Assembly (NCBI GenBank): GCA_025084515.1
Contig: JAJAGP010000093.1
Coordinates: 477,001 to 541,000 of the forward strand
Length of the DNA stretch: 64,000 nt
Direction: 5' to 3'
DNA from: Ancistrus triradiatus
Taxonomy: Eukaryota; Chordata; Actinopteri; Siluriformes; Loricariidae
Position numbers and translations under genes: made by a program. Positions 1-10,730 of this stretch are shown piece after piece. Position 1 is the first letter of the stretch. Each line of letters begins with the position of its first letter. The notes beneath the pieces are model-generated. The model did no database searches, was not told the DNA's origin, and saw only the letters and a list, made by a program, of their open reading frames with translations.

Positions 1-366
1 GTTTTGGAAAGGCCAAGTCAAAGTCCTGATATTAATCCAATCAAAATATTGTGGAAGGACCTGAAGTGAGCTGTTCATGTGAGGAAACCCACCAACATCC
101 CAGAGCTGAAGATGTTCTGTACGGAGGAATGGGCTAAAATTCCTCCAAGCCGGTGTGCAGGACTGATCTTGCCGCTCACTAATATGTAATATTGGATAAT
201 GTTCCTAAGTAAATAAATGACCAAGTACGATATTTTTGTGTCATTTGATTAACTGGGTTCTCTTTATCTACTTTTATGACTTGTGTGAAATCTGATGATG
301 TTTTAGGTCATATTTATGCAGAAATATAGACCATTCTAAAGAGGTCACAAACTTCAAGCACCACTG
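1..366 (+). mobile_element. Tc1-like transposon, family A, 3' portion (cut by window edge)
   Basis: The window opens inside a Tc1 transposase C-terminus (SQSPDINPIK, then LWKDLK and TGA at 67-69), followed by the 3' untranslated part and a terminal inverted repeat ending in caccactg at 366 with TA at 367-368. It matches the copy at 34057-35601 almost base for base, except that about 60 bp after the coding part is missing near 170. In the DD34E catalytic triad the last residue should be Glu; codon 43-45 is AAA (Lys). Inactive fragment. Confidence 0.9.
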
Positions 367-451
367 TATGTCACAGACAACATTAACATGTATAAATATA
401 AATTCAAAACAATTTTATGAACTTAAAACTTGACACTCAAGACTCAAAAAA

Positions 452-933
452 GAAAAGCAGGAACTGAATCCTTTTGGCTTTCAGGATGAGCAGTTAGAAT
501 TAGCAGCTAGTGCCCTGATTTCACCAATAGAGTAAGTGTTTTGCTTTTAGTTCTCACTTTCAATCCATTACTCACTAAATTATATTAGATTTTTGAACAA
601 TTTATTTTAAAATAAGCTTTGTGTTAAGGATTTTGGCCAACTGTTAAGTTAATGTAAGTGTTAATTTAAGTGTTAATGTGTAATGGGTACCGCTATCATA
701 CAGTTATGATGGATTTGTCAGAACATATACACTTCGTAAATCAGGGAGCACCTGTACAGTACAACTCCATTTTTGCATATAATGCCTTATACAGTGTCGA
801 TTCTCTGGGGGTCTGAAACGGATTAATTCAATTTACATTATTCTTTATGGGAAAAATTTGTTCGGTACTTGTCGTTTTCAGTTCTCGACAAGACTTCTGG
901 AACAAATTAACATCGAGAACCGAGGTACCTCTG
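452..933 (+). mobile_element. Tigger/pogo-like non-autonomous element, family T1 (5' truncated)
   Basis: Homologous to 11556-12306, 60418-61086 and, inverted, 63354-64000. Shared blocks include caatccattactcactaaat near 565 and cgtaaatcagggagcacct near 735. The right end is a terminal inverted repeat reading gagaaccgaggtacctctg, then TA at 934-935. The left terminus is missing. The TA target and the start-codon context in sister copies suggest a Tc1/mariner-superfamily (Tigger) origin; this is inference. Confidence 0.65.
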
Positions 934-1373
934 TAGTACGTTTTCTGGATTAGCATTTCAGTATCAGAGTCCTGATTTACATTACATACTTGGTGATCTA
1001 ATGACTTAATAGTTGCTAAACATGTGAAAATATACCATAATACCAAAATATTTTGCAATGTAAATAGCACCAAATTTCTAACTGCAATAGCTAACTACTT
1101 TAAACCAAGACATATCCTGGTACTGTATCATCATCTAATTTCAGTGTGGATGTTAATGACTATAATGCATATAAAGCATATGTTACTCAATTTGTAATTT
1201 TTTGTACTGTGTAAATCATTATTAGATGGAAATAAAATCCTAGTTTAAGTTTGGGATTGAGAACTGCACAGTACAGTGAGAACATACACTGAAACTTATA
1301 AACTGAATATGCACCCTAACCACAAACACCATACAAGTTTTCCGTTAAAAAACCTCATGTCTAACCCTAACCC
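934..1373. other. Unassigned DNA upstream of the Ig exon
   Basis: AT-rich. No open reading frame, splice-flanked exon or repeat I recognise. It lies in the intron (or upstream region) of the Ig-superfamily gene. Confidence 0.5.
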
Positions 1374-1385
1374 TAGCATGCTCAT

Positions 1386-1437
1386 TACTCTCTCTCTCTC
1401 TGTCTTTGTCTCTCTCTGTCTCTCACTTTCTCTCTCA

Positions 1438-1489
<52 letters not shown>
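1386..1489. repeat. (CT)n microsatellite, partly imperfect
   Basis: Interrupted CT tract with GT and CA interruptions in its first half and a pure run of roughly 25 units in its second. The apparent Leu/Ser-rich reading frame over it is a by-product of the repeat. Confidence 0.95.
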
Positions 1490-1492
<3 letters not shown>

Positions 1493-1953
1493 TGTGTGGT
1501 ATTTAGAGATGGTTTAATAGGTACACATATTTTACATAGCAGTGTATTTAAAAAATGTTGTTTTGTCCCTCTCCTTTAAACACACATGAAATAACACATT
1601 AGTTCTGTCCTGCCAGCTAGATGTTTCTCTTTAATGAAAGGCTTGTTTTTTGAAAGCATATTGTATCTGATGGTTTTAGTACAGGGCCTCTTGTGTACAA
1701 AGCAATATCAGAAACTAATAATGAGTATAGTCTAAAACTTTGTACTGACGATTGCTAGAGACTAGAGGATCGAGTCAGACTTGCAAGTTAGAGATTCAAG
1801 ACTTGGACTTGGACTCGCATGAAGTGAATACTATCAAGTTAATTGTAAGAGCAGCTGGAAAACAAAAGCAAGTGACAATATGATCGTGTTGTATAATGAT
1901 AATACAGTGTGTATATATAAAACACCATTTTGTTTTTGGTTTTCTGTTTTCAG
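1490..1953 (+). other. Intron sequence ending in a splice acceptor
   Basis: Non-coding. It ends in a pyrimidine-rich tract and CAG at 1951-1953 (tttctgttttcag), a good 3' splice site for the Ig exon. Confidence 0.75.
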
Positions 1954-2343
1954 AAAGTAAACTACAAGTACGTAAAGTGAGCCACATGGTCAACGTTACT
2001 GATCTTCGCACTGGCTTCACAGTAGAGTGTGAAATCATCTCTTACTCCAGCAATAAGTCTGTGTTTGAAGTGACCTGGTCCAGAAGGCAGAGAGAGGAGC
2101 AGCCCATAACCATTTTCACTGCTTATCGGAATGGTACTCTGCACAAAACGATCCCTGATAGAGCTCTGGTGTATAACCGGCCCAGTGCCACCCTCTTCAC
2201 ACTCACAGTGCCTGATGTTGCTCCCTCTGATGATGGCCTGTACCAGTGTCAGGTTGTGGAATGGTTACACACAACTAGTAATTCCTGGAGAAAGGTGGCA
2301 GAAGAGAAATCTGGAGAACTTTCTGTCCAGATCTATCCTCAAG
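1954..2343 (+). CDS. Ig V-type domain exon of an EWI-family-like membrane protein (penultimate exon)
   Basis: A 390-bp exon flanked by tttctgttttcag and a GTAATA donor at 2344, with phase-1 introns on both sides, the usual arrangement for Ig-domain exons. It encodes about 130 residues forming one V-type fold: Cys in the B-strand (TVECEI), Trp in the C-strand (EVTWSR), and the F-strand motif DDGLYQC with the second Cys, followed by VVEWL. The G-strand ends in GELSVQI. Three N-glycosylation sequons (NVT, NKS, NGT) show an extracellular domain. The arrangement and the EW-containing segment after the second Cys resemble the EWI group (CD101/IGSF2, IGSF3, PTGFRN, IGSF8), whose members carry several such domains and bind tetraspanins. 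The exact member cannot be decided from one domain. Upstream Ig and signal-peptide exons are not in the window. No stop or frameshift is present. Confidence 0.85.
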
Positions 2344-2435
2344 GTAATACAAACACTTAAGACATTCCTGTGCTTTATTTATTGACTATAATTAATAATC
2401 TATTAACCAAGTAATTTTCATTTGAATGTTTTTAG

Positions 2436-2641
2436 ATGGCAAAGGAGCACACTCTTCTGGAATAATACTAGGAACCACCATTCCTTTGCTTTGCCTCCTA
2501 CTTGTGATCATCGTAATACTGTTAATAACACTTCGGAAGACAAAGTCTGCATTAAAAAGAGATAAAGACTCTCTCTGGGTTGAGAATAACCCACTCAAAC
2601 CTGTTCCAGAAGTAACAGCAAATGACTATAACAGTGATTAG
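2436..2641 (+). CDS. Transmembrane and cytoplasmic-tail exon of the EWI-like Ig protein (terminal coding exon)
   Basis: Acceptor gtttttag ends at 2435. Phase 1 matches the preceding donor, so the junction codon becomes GAT (Asp). The exon encodes a short stalk (GKGAHSSG), one hydrophobic helix of about 24 residues (from IILGTTIPLLCLLL to VILLITL), a stop-transfer RKTK cluster and a tail of about 35 residues ending in NDYNSD, with TAG at 2639-2641. The 92-bp intron before it has no coding content. The tail has one tyrosine, in a DYNSD context, and no ITIM or ITAM. The short tail fits a CD101- or PTGFRN-type co-receptor rather than a signalling receptor; this is inference. Confidence 0.85.
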
Positions 2642-3339
2642 CTAATCAAATCAAATCTAAATGTTTTTAACAAAGTAAATTTAAGACAGCGCTTATTCAA
2701 TTTTCATTTTTCTTTTCATTTTGGAGTATTGTTTTTATACCAATCACAATGGGACCACATTGTACATGTCACTTTAAATACATACTTAGTTTTCGAATTG
2801 TTAAATGGTTTTGGTAGCCAGAAACAGTTTATGTAAATGCCAACAACGCATTTTTACAAATGTTTAAAACAGCACTAGTTGTTGAATCATCATGTAAAAC
2901 GGAAGCTGAGAATGACTCGCCAGTGGTTATTTGTGCAATTTCTTGTGGGTTTTGCAGTCACATATACCAGCAAGGGTTTTTTTTCTCTTCCTTTTTCTTA
3001 ACAGTTAATGTGTAGTTTTGCCTGTATAAAATATTTACATACTATATATTTATATACACACTTGCATGTTTTCTAATGCTTGTATGGCTCCGACACTGCA
3101 GTGCTCCTTTAGTTTTAAAACAGTGTTCACTTACTGTTCACTTTATCAGAGACATTCACCTTCTTCCTCCGTCAGAGGTAGTTGCTTATTCAATGTTCCA
3201 TGTTTGGTTTGAATTGGTTTATGCTAATTAGTGCTATTCTGGTACTGGTTTAGCTGATAATCTTTCATGGTCTTATTGGTTTGCTGGGGTCAGCAAGGTG
3301 TCACAAGCAGTTAGCATGGTCACTGCACAGCTCCAGATA
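2642..3339 (+). other. Probable 3' UTR and downstream flank of the Ig gene
   Basis: AT-rich and without ORFs. I saw no canonical AATAAA in the first 700 bases after the stop; an ATAAAATATTT near 3026 is a weak alternative. The transcript end is therefore undetermined. Confidence 0.4.
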
Positions 3340-3496
3340 TATTTACATTTACAGCATGTACAGATGCTGTACAACTTGACTTACAATCAAAAACAGTCTT
3401 ACAATTCAAGATGTTGTGGGTTCAGGATCCAATAGTGGTAGCTTGGCAGAGGTTGGATTACTTCAGTACCTTAACCGCTAGGCCACCACCAGCTCT
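3340..3496 (-). repeat. V-SINE-like SINE, minus orientation, diverged
   Basis: Begins tttacatttacagcatgtac and contains the reverse complement of a tRNA-like head (gtaccttaaccgctaggccacc near 3468). This is the arrangement seen in the complete copy at 54157-54345. Confidence 0.7.
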
Positions 3497-3564
3497 GGTT
3501 TTAGCTTGATTTCGTAGTCCACTAGTGATTTCGTAGTCTGGTTTCCTCTCACATTCCAAAGACA

Positions 3565-3815
3565 TTCATTCATTCATCCATTCGCTTTCTTATTTGCTTG
3601 AATCCTGGACAGGGTCGTGGGAGAGCCGGTGCCAGTGCTACCCACCAAGCCACCGTGCCATCCCCATTCCAAAGACATGCGTTAGGTTAATTGGTCACTT
3701 TAAAACTTGCAAACATGGAAACTACACACAGGCACAGTCTAGGATCGGGATTGAACCGGGGATCTTGAAGCTGTGACTCAATAGTGCTAACTCTGCACCA
3801 CCATGCCGCCCCAAT
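3565..3815 (-). repeat. tRNA-derived SINE with 'cattcattcatccattc' tail, minus orientation
   Basis: The left end holds attcattcatccattcg, then ctggacagggtcgtgg, the inverted tail and body of a common fish SINE. The right end (3745-3813) is the inverted tRNA-like head with B-box complement gggattgaacc and gcaccaccatgccgccc. Confidence 0.7.
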
Positions 3816-3947
3816 CCAATCTAATCCAATCCAATTCTACAGCAAACTGCATGAGTAAGCTGTGAGACCATTCACAGCTCTAAATCTGAATTTGCATCAT
3901 CAACTGCAAACACCATATTATTATTACACTTAAAATCCTCAGAACTA

Positions 3948-4523
3948 CCGTATTTTCCAGGCTATAAAGCGCACCGGGTTATAAGGCGCGATATCAGTGA
4001 TCGCCTGCTAACGGATCTATTTTCATACATAAAGCGCACTGGGTTATAAGGCGCATGAAATGAAACAAAACTCTTAAGTTCCGTCGGAAGCTCAGTTTGG
4101 TCTTTACCTGGCGCAGGGCGTCTTCTTGCTTCCTCCACTTCCGTACCATTGATTCGTTAATGTTGAATTCTCTCACAGCTGCTCTATGTCCATGTTGTAC
4201 TGCGTGACTGATAGCGTTGTGTTTGAAATCCGCTTCGAAAATGAATGAATGCACGTACCCTAACGTTGAGCACATACCGTATTAACTCCGCTATGCTGTG
4301 CACTCGGGCACTACGTTGGTGCCGTAAGCTCGTAACTTACCAAGGCCGTGCTAAAACATTTTGACAGATTTATGAGCGCCGTGTACCATCTACAATCGGT
4401 TCTAGGTCAGAAAGCACAACCAGAATTAATTCATACATTAGACGCACCGCATTTAAAGGCGCACTGTCGATTTTTGAGAAAATTAAAGGATTTTAAGTGC
4501 GCCTTATGGTCCGAAAAATACGG
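3948..4523 (-). mobile_element. Tigger/pogo-type non-autonomous element with BrkDBD remnant
   Basis: Terminal inverted repeats read ccgtattttccaggctataa at the left and ttatggtccgaaaaatacgg at the right, flanked by TA at 3946-3947 and 4524-4525; length 576 bp. Between them the minus strand (about 4120-4240) encodes a Brinker-like helix-turn-helix: ADFKHNAISHAVQHGHRAAV, then REFNINESMVRKWRKQEDAL. Many pogo/Tigger transposases start with this DNA-binding domain. No DDE catalytic domain remains. It could bind DNA only if transcribed, for which there is no evidence. Confidence 0.8.
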
Positions 4524-4540
4524 TATGTACTTAACACTGT

Positions 4541-4588
4541 AGTGCTCTCTCTCTCTCTCGCTCTTTCTCTCTCCCAGTCTCTCTCTAC
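4541..4588. repeat. (CT)n microsatellite
   Basis: Short, imperfect TC tract directly after the Tigger-type element. Confidence 0.9.
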
Positions 4589-5138
4589 TTACATTGTATG
4601 GAAATTTGTGATCATCTAAGTTGAAGGTCATTTTAAATCAGCAAAGTGCTCATACAAGTAGCAGTGCATTTTCAAAAATATGTACCTATCTGTCCTATGT
4701 ACTTTGTACCGTTTTGTCATGGATTCATTATGTTGATATGAGCTGGTTTTTGAACGGACGCTGTAGACATAACTACACACAACAGACAGCAGACATCCCA
4801 TTCATAATAAGAGCAATTTTGTAATTTAAAGGCCATGATGTATCCTGGCGTTAGTTTACATGCCTAGAATACATGCTTTGTTACAAAGCGCTCTCTAGTG
4901 GTTAAACACATGACTACTCTGTCAGTTAACACACATTTACACTTAAACAACAGTTTATTTTGTGAGTCACCAGAACATCCTGATGGGATCCTCTGATTTA
5001 TGTGAATTTCATTTAATTTCAGTCAGTAATTAGTAATATTATTATTTAATAAGTCATTTGTGCAGTCTGGGTCCTCCTATTTATTTAGGTCATATGTCAG
5101 GTTAAAAGAAACTTGCAATCTCAGTATTAATTACTAAA
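4589..5138. other. Unassigned DNA
   Basis: AT-rich; no recognised element, no coding potential above background. Confidence 0.5.
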
Positions 5139-5890
5139 AGCCTTTCTCACATTGGCTGATGTTAATGCTCCTGAGTCAAGTCAAGTCAAGTCAGATTTAT
5201 TTTTATAGCACTTTTTTCACAACGGAGCATTGTTTCAAAGCAGCTTTAAAGTTTTAGGTTATCTTCTATTATCAAGGTATTTCCCAACTGAGCAAGCCTT
5301 GGGCAAGAGCGGCAAGGAAGAACTCCCTAAACGTCATAAGAAAGAAACCTTGGGAGGACCAAGACTCAAAATGTGACCCATCCTCCTTGGGTGGCTTAGA
5401 TGTTATATGTAGGTATTAAACTAATTGATCTAGTCAAACAAGTCTGTAGTAATTTTTCAAAAAACCGGACACTAAGTAGATAAAAAAATATTGAATATTG
5501 GAAAATGTCAGGACATCTGTCCTTGAATTAGAGAAAGTGGCTTATGCTGCAAGACAATGGTGCTAAGCACACAAGTTTTTATATCACAGAATGGTTAAAT
5601 AAAAATAAAGTTTTGTAATGTTTTGATCTTAATCCAAAATAAATATTTTCAAAAAGAAATCCTACAAATTGATGTACAGGACTGATCAAAAGTTACCAGA
5701 AGTGTTAAGTTGCATACTTTTGCCACTCAAAGATATTATACAATATTGGATAATTTTCCTCAATGAATAAATGACCAAGCATTAAATGATTGTCTCATTT
5801 GTGTAATTGGATTCTCTTTATCTGCTTGTAAGATATATGATGATGATTTAGGTAATCTTTAAGCAGAAATAGAAAAGGGTTCACAAGTAA
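5139..5890 (+). mobile_element. Tc1 family A relic interrupted by an L2 fragment
   Basis: 5139-5180 matches the Tc1-A transposase segment around 34668-34707, and 5505-5890 matches 35050-35590 (catalytic-D region gcaagacaatggtgctaagc, then the 3' non-coding part). Between them sits an L2 3' fragment. Many indels and the loss of the terminal repeats mark this as the oldest Tc1-A copy here. Confidence 0.75.
5164..5415 (-). mobile_element. L2-type LINE 3' end inserted in the Tc1-A relic
   Basis: Starts with the pentamer tail (aagtcaagtcaagtcag), then gatttatttttatagcac and gaaaccttgggaggaccaag. It is the reverse complement of the 3' terminus of the LINE at 36180-39690. A 5'-truncated retroposed end. 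Confidence 0.75.
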
Positions 5891-6299
5891 CTGCAGTTAG
5901 GACAGTAGTTATGAGGCAAACTTACAGAATCAGATGCAACCTATGAAACACTGTACTACTGATGGGGATTTATTCAACTACTATCTCATATATACTGCTA
6001 AAACTTTTCAAAAGTGGTTTGATGAACCCCAGGATGAAGTCAGGCACTTTTTCGCCATGACAATGAAGTAAATATGGATCTCCTTCTTCTCTTAATCTCC
6101 TGGAATGTTTGTACTGTATGTTTGGTGAAAAACACCCAAAATACACCATACCTACTTTGGAACATTATGTCACATTATGTTGTGGGTGTGTTTATTTTCA
6201 GGGTGGACTAGGCAAACAGTTAGGATTAACAGAAAAATGGATGCTGCTTTGTGTACCAAAGGTTGCTAGACAGCTGATAGTAGGCAGGTGGTTCAACAT
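5891..6299. other. Unassigned DNA
   Basis: Nothing recognised; only short chance reading frames. Confidence 0.5.
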
Positions 6300-6575
6300 C
6301 AACTCTAAACACATCACCAGAAAACTGTGCAGTGGCGTAAGGACAGGAAGGTGAATGTATTTGAGTGGAAAAGTCAGAGCCCTGATATCAAACTGATAGA
6401 AAACTGTGGAAAGGCTAGAAGAAAGCAGTCAATTGCTGCTTACTACAGAATTTTACTGAATTTGAACAGTTCTGCAAAGAAGACTGGGCAAATATTGTCT
6501 TATCTAGATGTGTAAACCTGGTAGAGACTTATCCAAACAGACTGGTGGCTATAATTAAAGCAAAAGATGGCATTG
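6300..6575 (+). mobile_element. Tc1-like transposase C-terminal relic
   Basis: Translates to VNVFEWKSQSPDIKLIENC, then sequence aligning with the usual tail of Tc1 transposases (lysine-rich end near 6540). The SQSP-D motif and the catalytic Glu of IEN are visible, but frameshifts follow at once. No terminal repeats seen. Confidence 0.6.
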
Positions 6576-7162
6576 TGAAGTAGTGTTGTAGTACTTGAGT
6601 TTGGTCTCGTCTCAGCCTTGACCTCATATGGACTCTGTCTTGTCTCAGACTTGTTGTAAGGTGGACTTGGAATTTTTGTCTGAGAGCAGCTGAGCCCAAT
6701 GTGCCTGTCTGAGGTAACATTTAACTGAACTTTTTTCTATCTTTATTAAACATCAGCAGTCCATTCAAACAGAATAAATTTGTTCTTTCGCTACATGCCG
6801 ACGTACAATCTGCACTCATCTTGTCTAAGAGGGAAAAAACAAGTTACTGTTCTTCTTGTTCAGTATTCCATCAATGAACACGATTAATTTTTATCTTGTT
6901 GTCTGACGTTAAGATTGCAAGTGTGCATTTACACTCGCTTGCTTTACTTTACCATGTCCGCAAAATCTGGAATTGTCAATATTGTGTTTTTACATTTAAT
7001 AATAAAAATGGATAGAATTGATGTTGTTGGCTATTCTGATTAGGTTTGAGAGAAGGGAAACCGAATCATCACAATCATTTGCTTCCAAAAGTTACTTTGC
7101 CTTAGTTTGACTAAGACTATAAAATAAAATGTAATAATAATTGTAGGATATTTTTATATATG
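6576..7162. other. Unassigned DNA
   Basis: 6590-6690 is a degenerate tract of cagactt/gactcg-type words of the sort found in dispersed fish repeats, also faintly visible at 1765-1815. Otherwise nothing recognised. Confidence 0.4.
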
Positions 7163-7908
7163 CAGTGGTGCTTGATAGTTTGAGAACCATTTAGAATTTT
7201 CCATATTTCTGCATAAATATGACCTAAACCATCATCAGATTTTCACACAAGTCCTAAAAGTAGATAAAGAGAACCCAGTTAAACAAATGAGACACAAATA
7301 TTATACTTGGTCACTTATTTATTGAGGAAAATGATCCAGTATTACATATTAGTGAGTGGCAAAAGTATGTGAACCTCTAAGATTAGCAGTTAATTTGAAG
7401 GCGAACTTAGAGTCAGGTGTTTTCAATCAATAGGATGACAACCAGCTGTGAGTGGGCACCATGTTCTATTTAAAGAACAGGGATCTATCAAAGTCTGCTC
7501 TTCACAACACATGTCTGCGGAAGTGTATCATGTCACGTACAAAGGAGATTTCTGAGGACCTCAGAAAAAGAGTTATTGATACTCATCAGGCTGGAAAAGG
7601 TTACAAAGCCATATCTAAAGAATTTGGCCTCCACTGCTCTCCAAAAAGAACATTGCTGCTCATCTACAGATCACGTGGACAAGCCAAAAGGCTATTGGAA
7701 TTTTTTTTTAAATGGGGAGGGGAAAAGGTACTGAAAGCAAAGGTTCACATACTTTTGCCACTCAGTAATATGTAATATTGAAACATTTTCCTCAATAAAT
7801 AAATGACCAAGTATAATATTTGTGTCTCATTTGATTAACTGGGTTATAATTATTTACTTTTAGGACTTGTGTGAAAATCTGATGATATTTTAGGTCATAT
7901 TTATGCAG
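7163..7908 (+). mobile_element. Tc1 family A, internally deleted copy
   Basis: The left terminus cagtggtgcttgatagtttg matches the full copy at 34057. A start codon at 7530 opens an intact N-terminal helix-turn-helix (MSRTKEISEDLRKRVIDTHQ and on to ISKEFGLH). The sequence then jumps to a central piece (CSPKRTLLL) and then to the 3' non-coding end. All three catalytic residues are deleted. The right terminal repeat is cut after tatttatgcagaa. Confidence 0.85.
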
Positions 7909-8357
7909 AATAGAGTTTCCAAAATAACTACTGTTGTGTTTAAGTGATGTGTAAGGAAATTATATCAAATAGAACAGATCTCACCTCACCAGAGGCAGGA
8001 TATGAACCGGGGTAACTTAGAACTGTATACCTACTGAGCTAGCATGGGTTGTATCTTTCCTCTGGTGTGGTAAGTTTTGTCTATTGGTTATGGAGATGTG
8101 ATTCATGACAAGAAATGTGCAGCAGATGTTCCTGGTACCTACAGTCTATAAGTTTTTGGCACCTTTGGTAATGCTCATAATGGTCCAGAAGGTTGAATGT
8201 GAATATATGTGTGTTCTACTTTGCCAGAGGCTCCTGAGTCTTGTTTTAATACCCAGTCTGAAACATTTTTATACCATCTCACATTCTTTTTTTGTCCACA
8301 TCCTCAGTGTCTGTTTATTATTTGTATTAAAACACTTTAATGTTCAATATACAATGC
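7909..8357. other. Mostly unassigned; small tRNA-like SINE head remnant
   Basis: 7990-8046 in minus orientation reads like a tRNA-derived head (B-box-like ggttcatatcc). The rest shows nothing recognisable. Confidence 0.35.
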
Positions 8358-8600
8358 GTTCCAATAGTCTTCAGACCCTTTCACTTTTTGCACTCAATAC
8401 TCCATAATGAGAAAGGGAAAACAGAATTTTAGAAATTTTGAAAATGTATTAAAAGGAAAAACTAAAAATTCACATCTGCTTAAGTATTCAGACCCTTTGC
8501 TAGAACGCTTGAAATTTGGCTCTGAAAAGATACATGAATCATACATGAAAGCCCACCTGGAGTTTGCAAAAAAGGCACATAAATAGTAAAGGTGGCCTTT
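8358..8600 (+). mobile_element. Relic of another Tc1-like family ('agtattcagaccc' type)
   Basis: Contains gttccaatagtcttcagaccc and gcttaagtattcagaccc, typical inner terminal-repeat words of a fish Tc1 family. At 8548-8580 it carries cccacctggagtttgcaaaa, which translates like the AHLEFAKK segment preceding the first catalytic Asp. Heavily deleted. Confidence 0.6.
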
Positions 8601-8745
8601 CATCTATTTCTTTCACTAAAACTGATTTATGTTCAGCATAAATATGGTTATTTTAGGCATGCACGTTGACATAGGTTAACGTGTCCAGTTTTCACACCAA
8701 AAGTACCAGCAAACCTTTCTGGAAAAACAAACAAACAAACAAAAG

Positions 8746-8772
8746 ATATATATATATATATATATATATAAT
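8746..8772. repeat. (AT)n microsatellite
   Basis: About 13 AT units preceded by an (AAAC)n tract at about 8723-8742. Confidence 0.95.
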
Positions 8773-9616
8773 ATAAAAATATGATTTGTAGTTCACGCAA
8801 CTAAAAGCAGAAATGTCATAAAAATAGTTTATAAAAACATGTCTTCAGCTGCCTTTTAGAGTCTTGTATTGATGTTGCTTGTCTAATCTCAATTGGCAAG
8901 TTGTTCCATATTTTAGGTGCATAAAAACAAAATGTTGCTTCCCCACATCTCTTTTTATTAACTTGGTACTAATTAAATTGGTACTTTAAGCAAACAGTCC
9001 ATAATGTATGATGATGCCAATCCATGTAATGCTTTAAAAACCAGAAGTAGTACATTAAAATGAATCCTAAAAGAAACCTGAAGCCAGTGTAATGATTTGG
9101 TGTGATGTGTCCTCTCTTACGTGTTGCTGTTAGTACTCTGGCAGTGTTAAGTATGGCCTAACATGAGCAATGTTCCTCAAATGAGAAAAGGCAGATCGAG
9201 TCCTCACCACTGGTTTAACCTGCATGACCCAATTTCCTTACATAAAAAAATAGATGTTGTTCATTGTTTTGTTTGAAATGAAAACATAGAAAAACGAACT
9301 GACAGATCGTACCCTGCTCACCATGGTATAATTACCAATACAAAAAGGACAAACATCTGATCACAGCTAAAACAAGGCTAAAATACTTACTACTATTACT
9401 AAGTGTGAGTCATTTGGACAACACACCTCATTTTGATTCAATCTGTATTAAAAAATTAAGTTTATACTAGCGGAGCTCATTGCTGTCTTTTTCTATATTA
9501 TCTACCTCTTAAATTTTCTGATCAATTAACAATTAAGGCTGTAATTATGTGGTCTGTGGACATGTTTGAGCCTTCTTTAGTGAGCAAACTGAGAATGTGG
9601 GTGGCATGTAAGGAAC
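8773..9616. other. Degenerate dispersed repeat and unassigned DNA
   Basis: 9040-9130 (aaaccagaagtagtacattaa, then aagccagtgtaatgatttggtg) looks like the old LINE-derived 3' sequence common in fish genomes. The remainder is featureless. Confidence 0.3.
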
Positions 9617-9865
9617 ATGGAGTGTGTGAACACTGTGTTCTTCGCCGGTTGGCACATGGTGCAGTTATCTGACAAGTCTCGAAAGTGTCAAAGAGATAGC
9701 AGAGTGTGTTATGTTTCCATTGACAGGGAGCAACAGCCTGACAGTGGAGTGTGGGGTGGAGAGGACAGTGCGAGAGGCAAGTGGCTGCCACTGGGCTCAT
9801 GTTACAGACAGGAGTCTGTCTCAGTCAGAGCCGAGAAGAATGGCAGGATTCTTCCTATCAGGTAG
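9617..9865 (+). other. Open stretch with splice-like borders, possible exon (weak)
   Basis: A segment between tgtttccattgacag (ending 9727) and tatcag/gtagtg (about 9861) is less AT-rich than its surroundings and open in more than one frame, one reading EQQPDSGVWGGEDSARGKWL. No domain is recognised. It could be a chance ORF or one exon of an unidentified gene. Confidence 0.15.
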
Positions 9866-10634
9866 TGTCTATATTTAGCCAAACACACAGCGGAGAATGG
9901 CACATTCACGTGGTGTAAGGCTCATTATTTCTGTGTATATGAGGAACAGCATTCACACTCCCTTGATCTTTGCTAGAATATTCCTTGTTATTCCGGACTT
10001 AGCTTGTGTGTGTATATATTTGAAACTTCTGAAGCTTTATCAGGAACCTTTGATTATAATGGTGTTACTGATGTAGCACGGCTTCAAACTGCTATGTGTA
10101 GTGCTTTGAGGCCACTGTGTAACTGGCATGATAAATGATCCCCCCCCGAGCTGAATTCTCTCAGCTTATGAAGAGTAAGTAAGAAATCTAGTTTTCCTAC
10201 ACCAGCTTCTTCTGTCTACATTTCACTTAGAGATTCTCAAGTGACTGCTGTATTTCTTGCATAAGATCAGCAGAAAGTGTTGATGGATGGCTCTGTTTTC
10301 CAGCATGTGAACGTCATCTCATAGATGATTAACGCAATTTATCTTCCCTACTTGACTGCATATCTTGCCTAACTGTTTTGAATCCAAGATTTGGCAAAAA
10401 GCATTTCTTGTAGCTTCTATGCCAAATATATTAGGACTGTATGAGAATATTATGAGAGTTAGGTGCAGTGTATGTGGCTAGTGTTGGCAGAGATTGTCTA
10501 AAGAGTCACAGTCATATTAAGAAATAACCTAGTGGGTGAGGAATATTGCATCTTTTTGCCAAGCAGAGTATCAGTGGTTATCTATGCTACCCCACTCTTT
10601 TATCTTATTGTAACCTTCATTTGAAAATTGCAGT
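9866..10634. other. Unassigned DNA
   Basis: No repeat or exon recognised. A run of eight C residues lies at about 10140. Confidence 0.5.
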
Positions 10635-10730
10635 TGGAAGTTAAGGGTCCTACAGTGGAAGCTTGGATTTAAACTCACAACTTTCTGATCAGTAGTCCAG
10701 AGCCTTTACCACTGAGCCTCCCACTATCAG
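10635..10730 (-). repeat. V-SINE-like fragment, minus orientation
   Basis: gtccagagcctttaccactgag and the flanking tttaaactcacaactttctg are the complement of a SINE tRNA-like head. Confidence 0.6.

Noticed and set aside
1276..1506. Leu/Ser-rich reading frame
   Set aside because: Produced by the (CT)n microsatellite.
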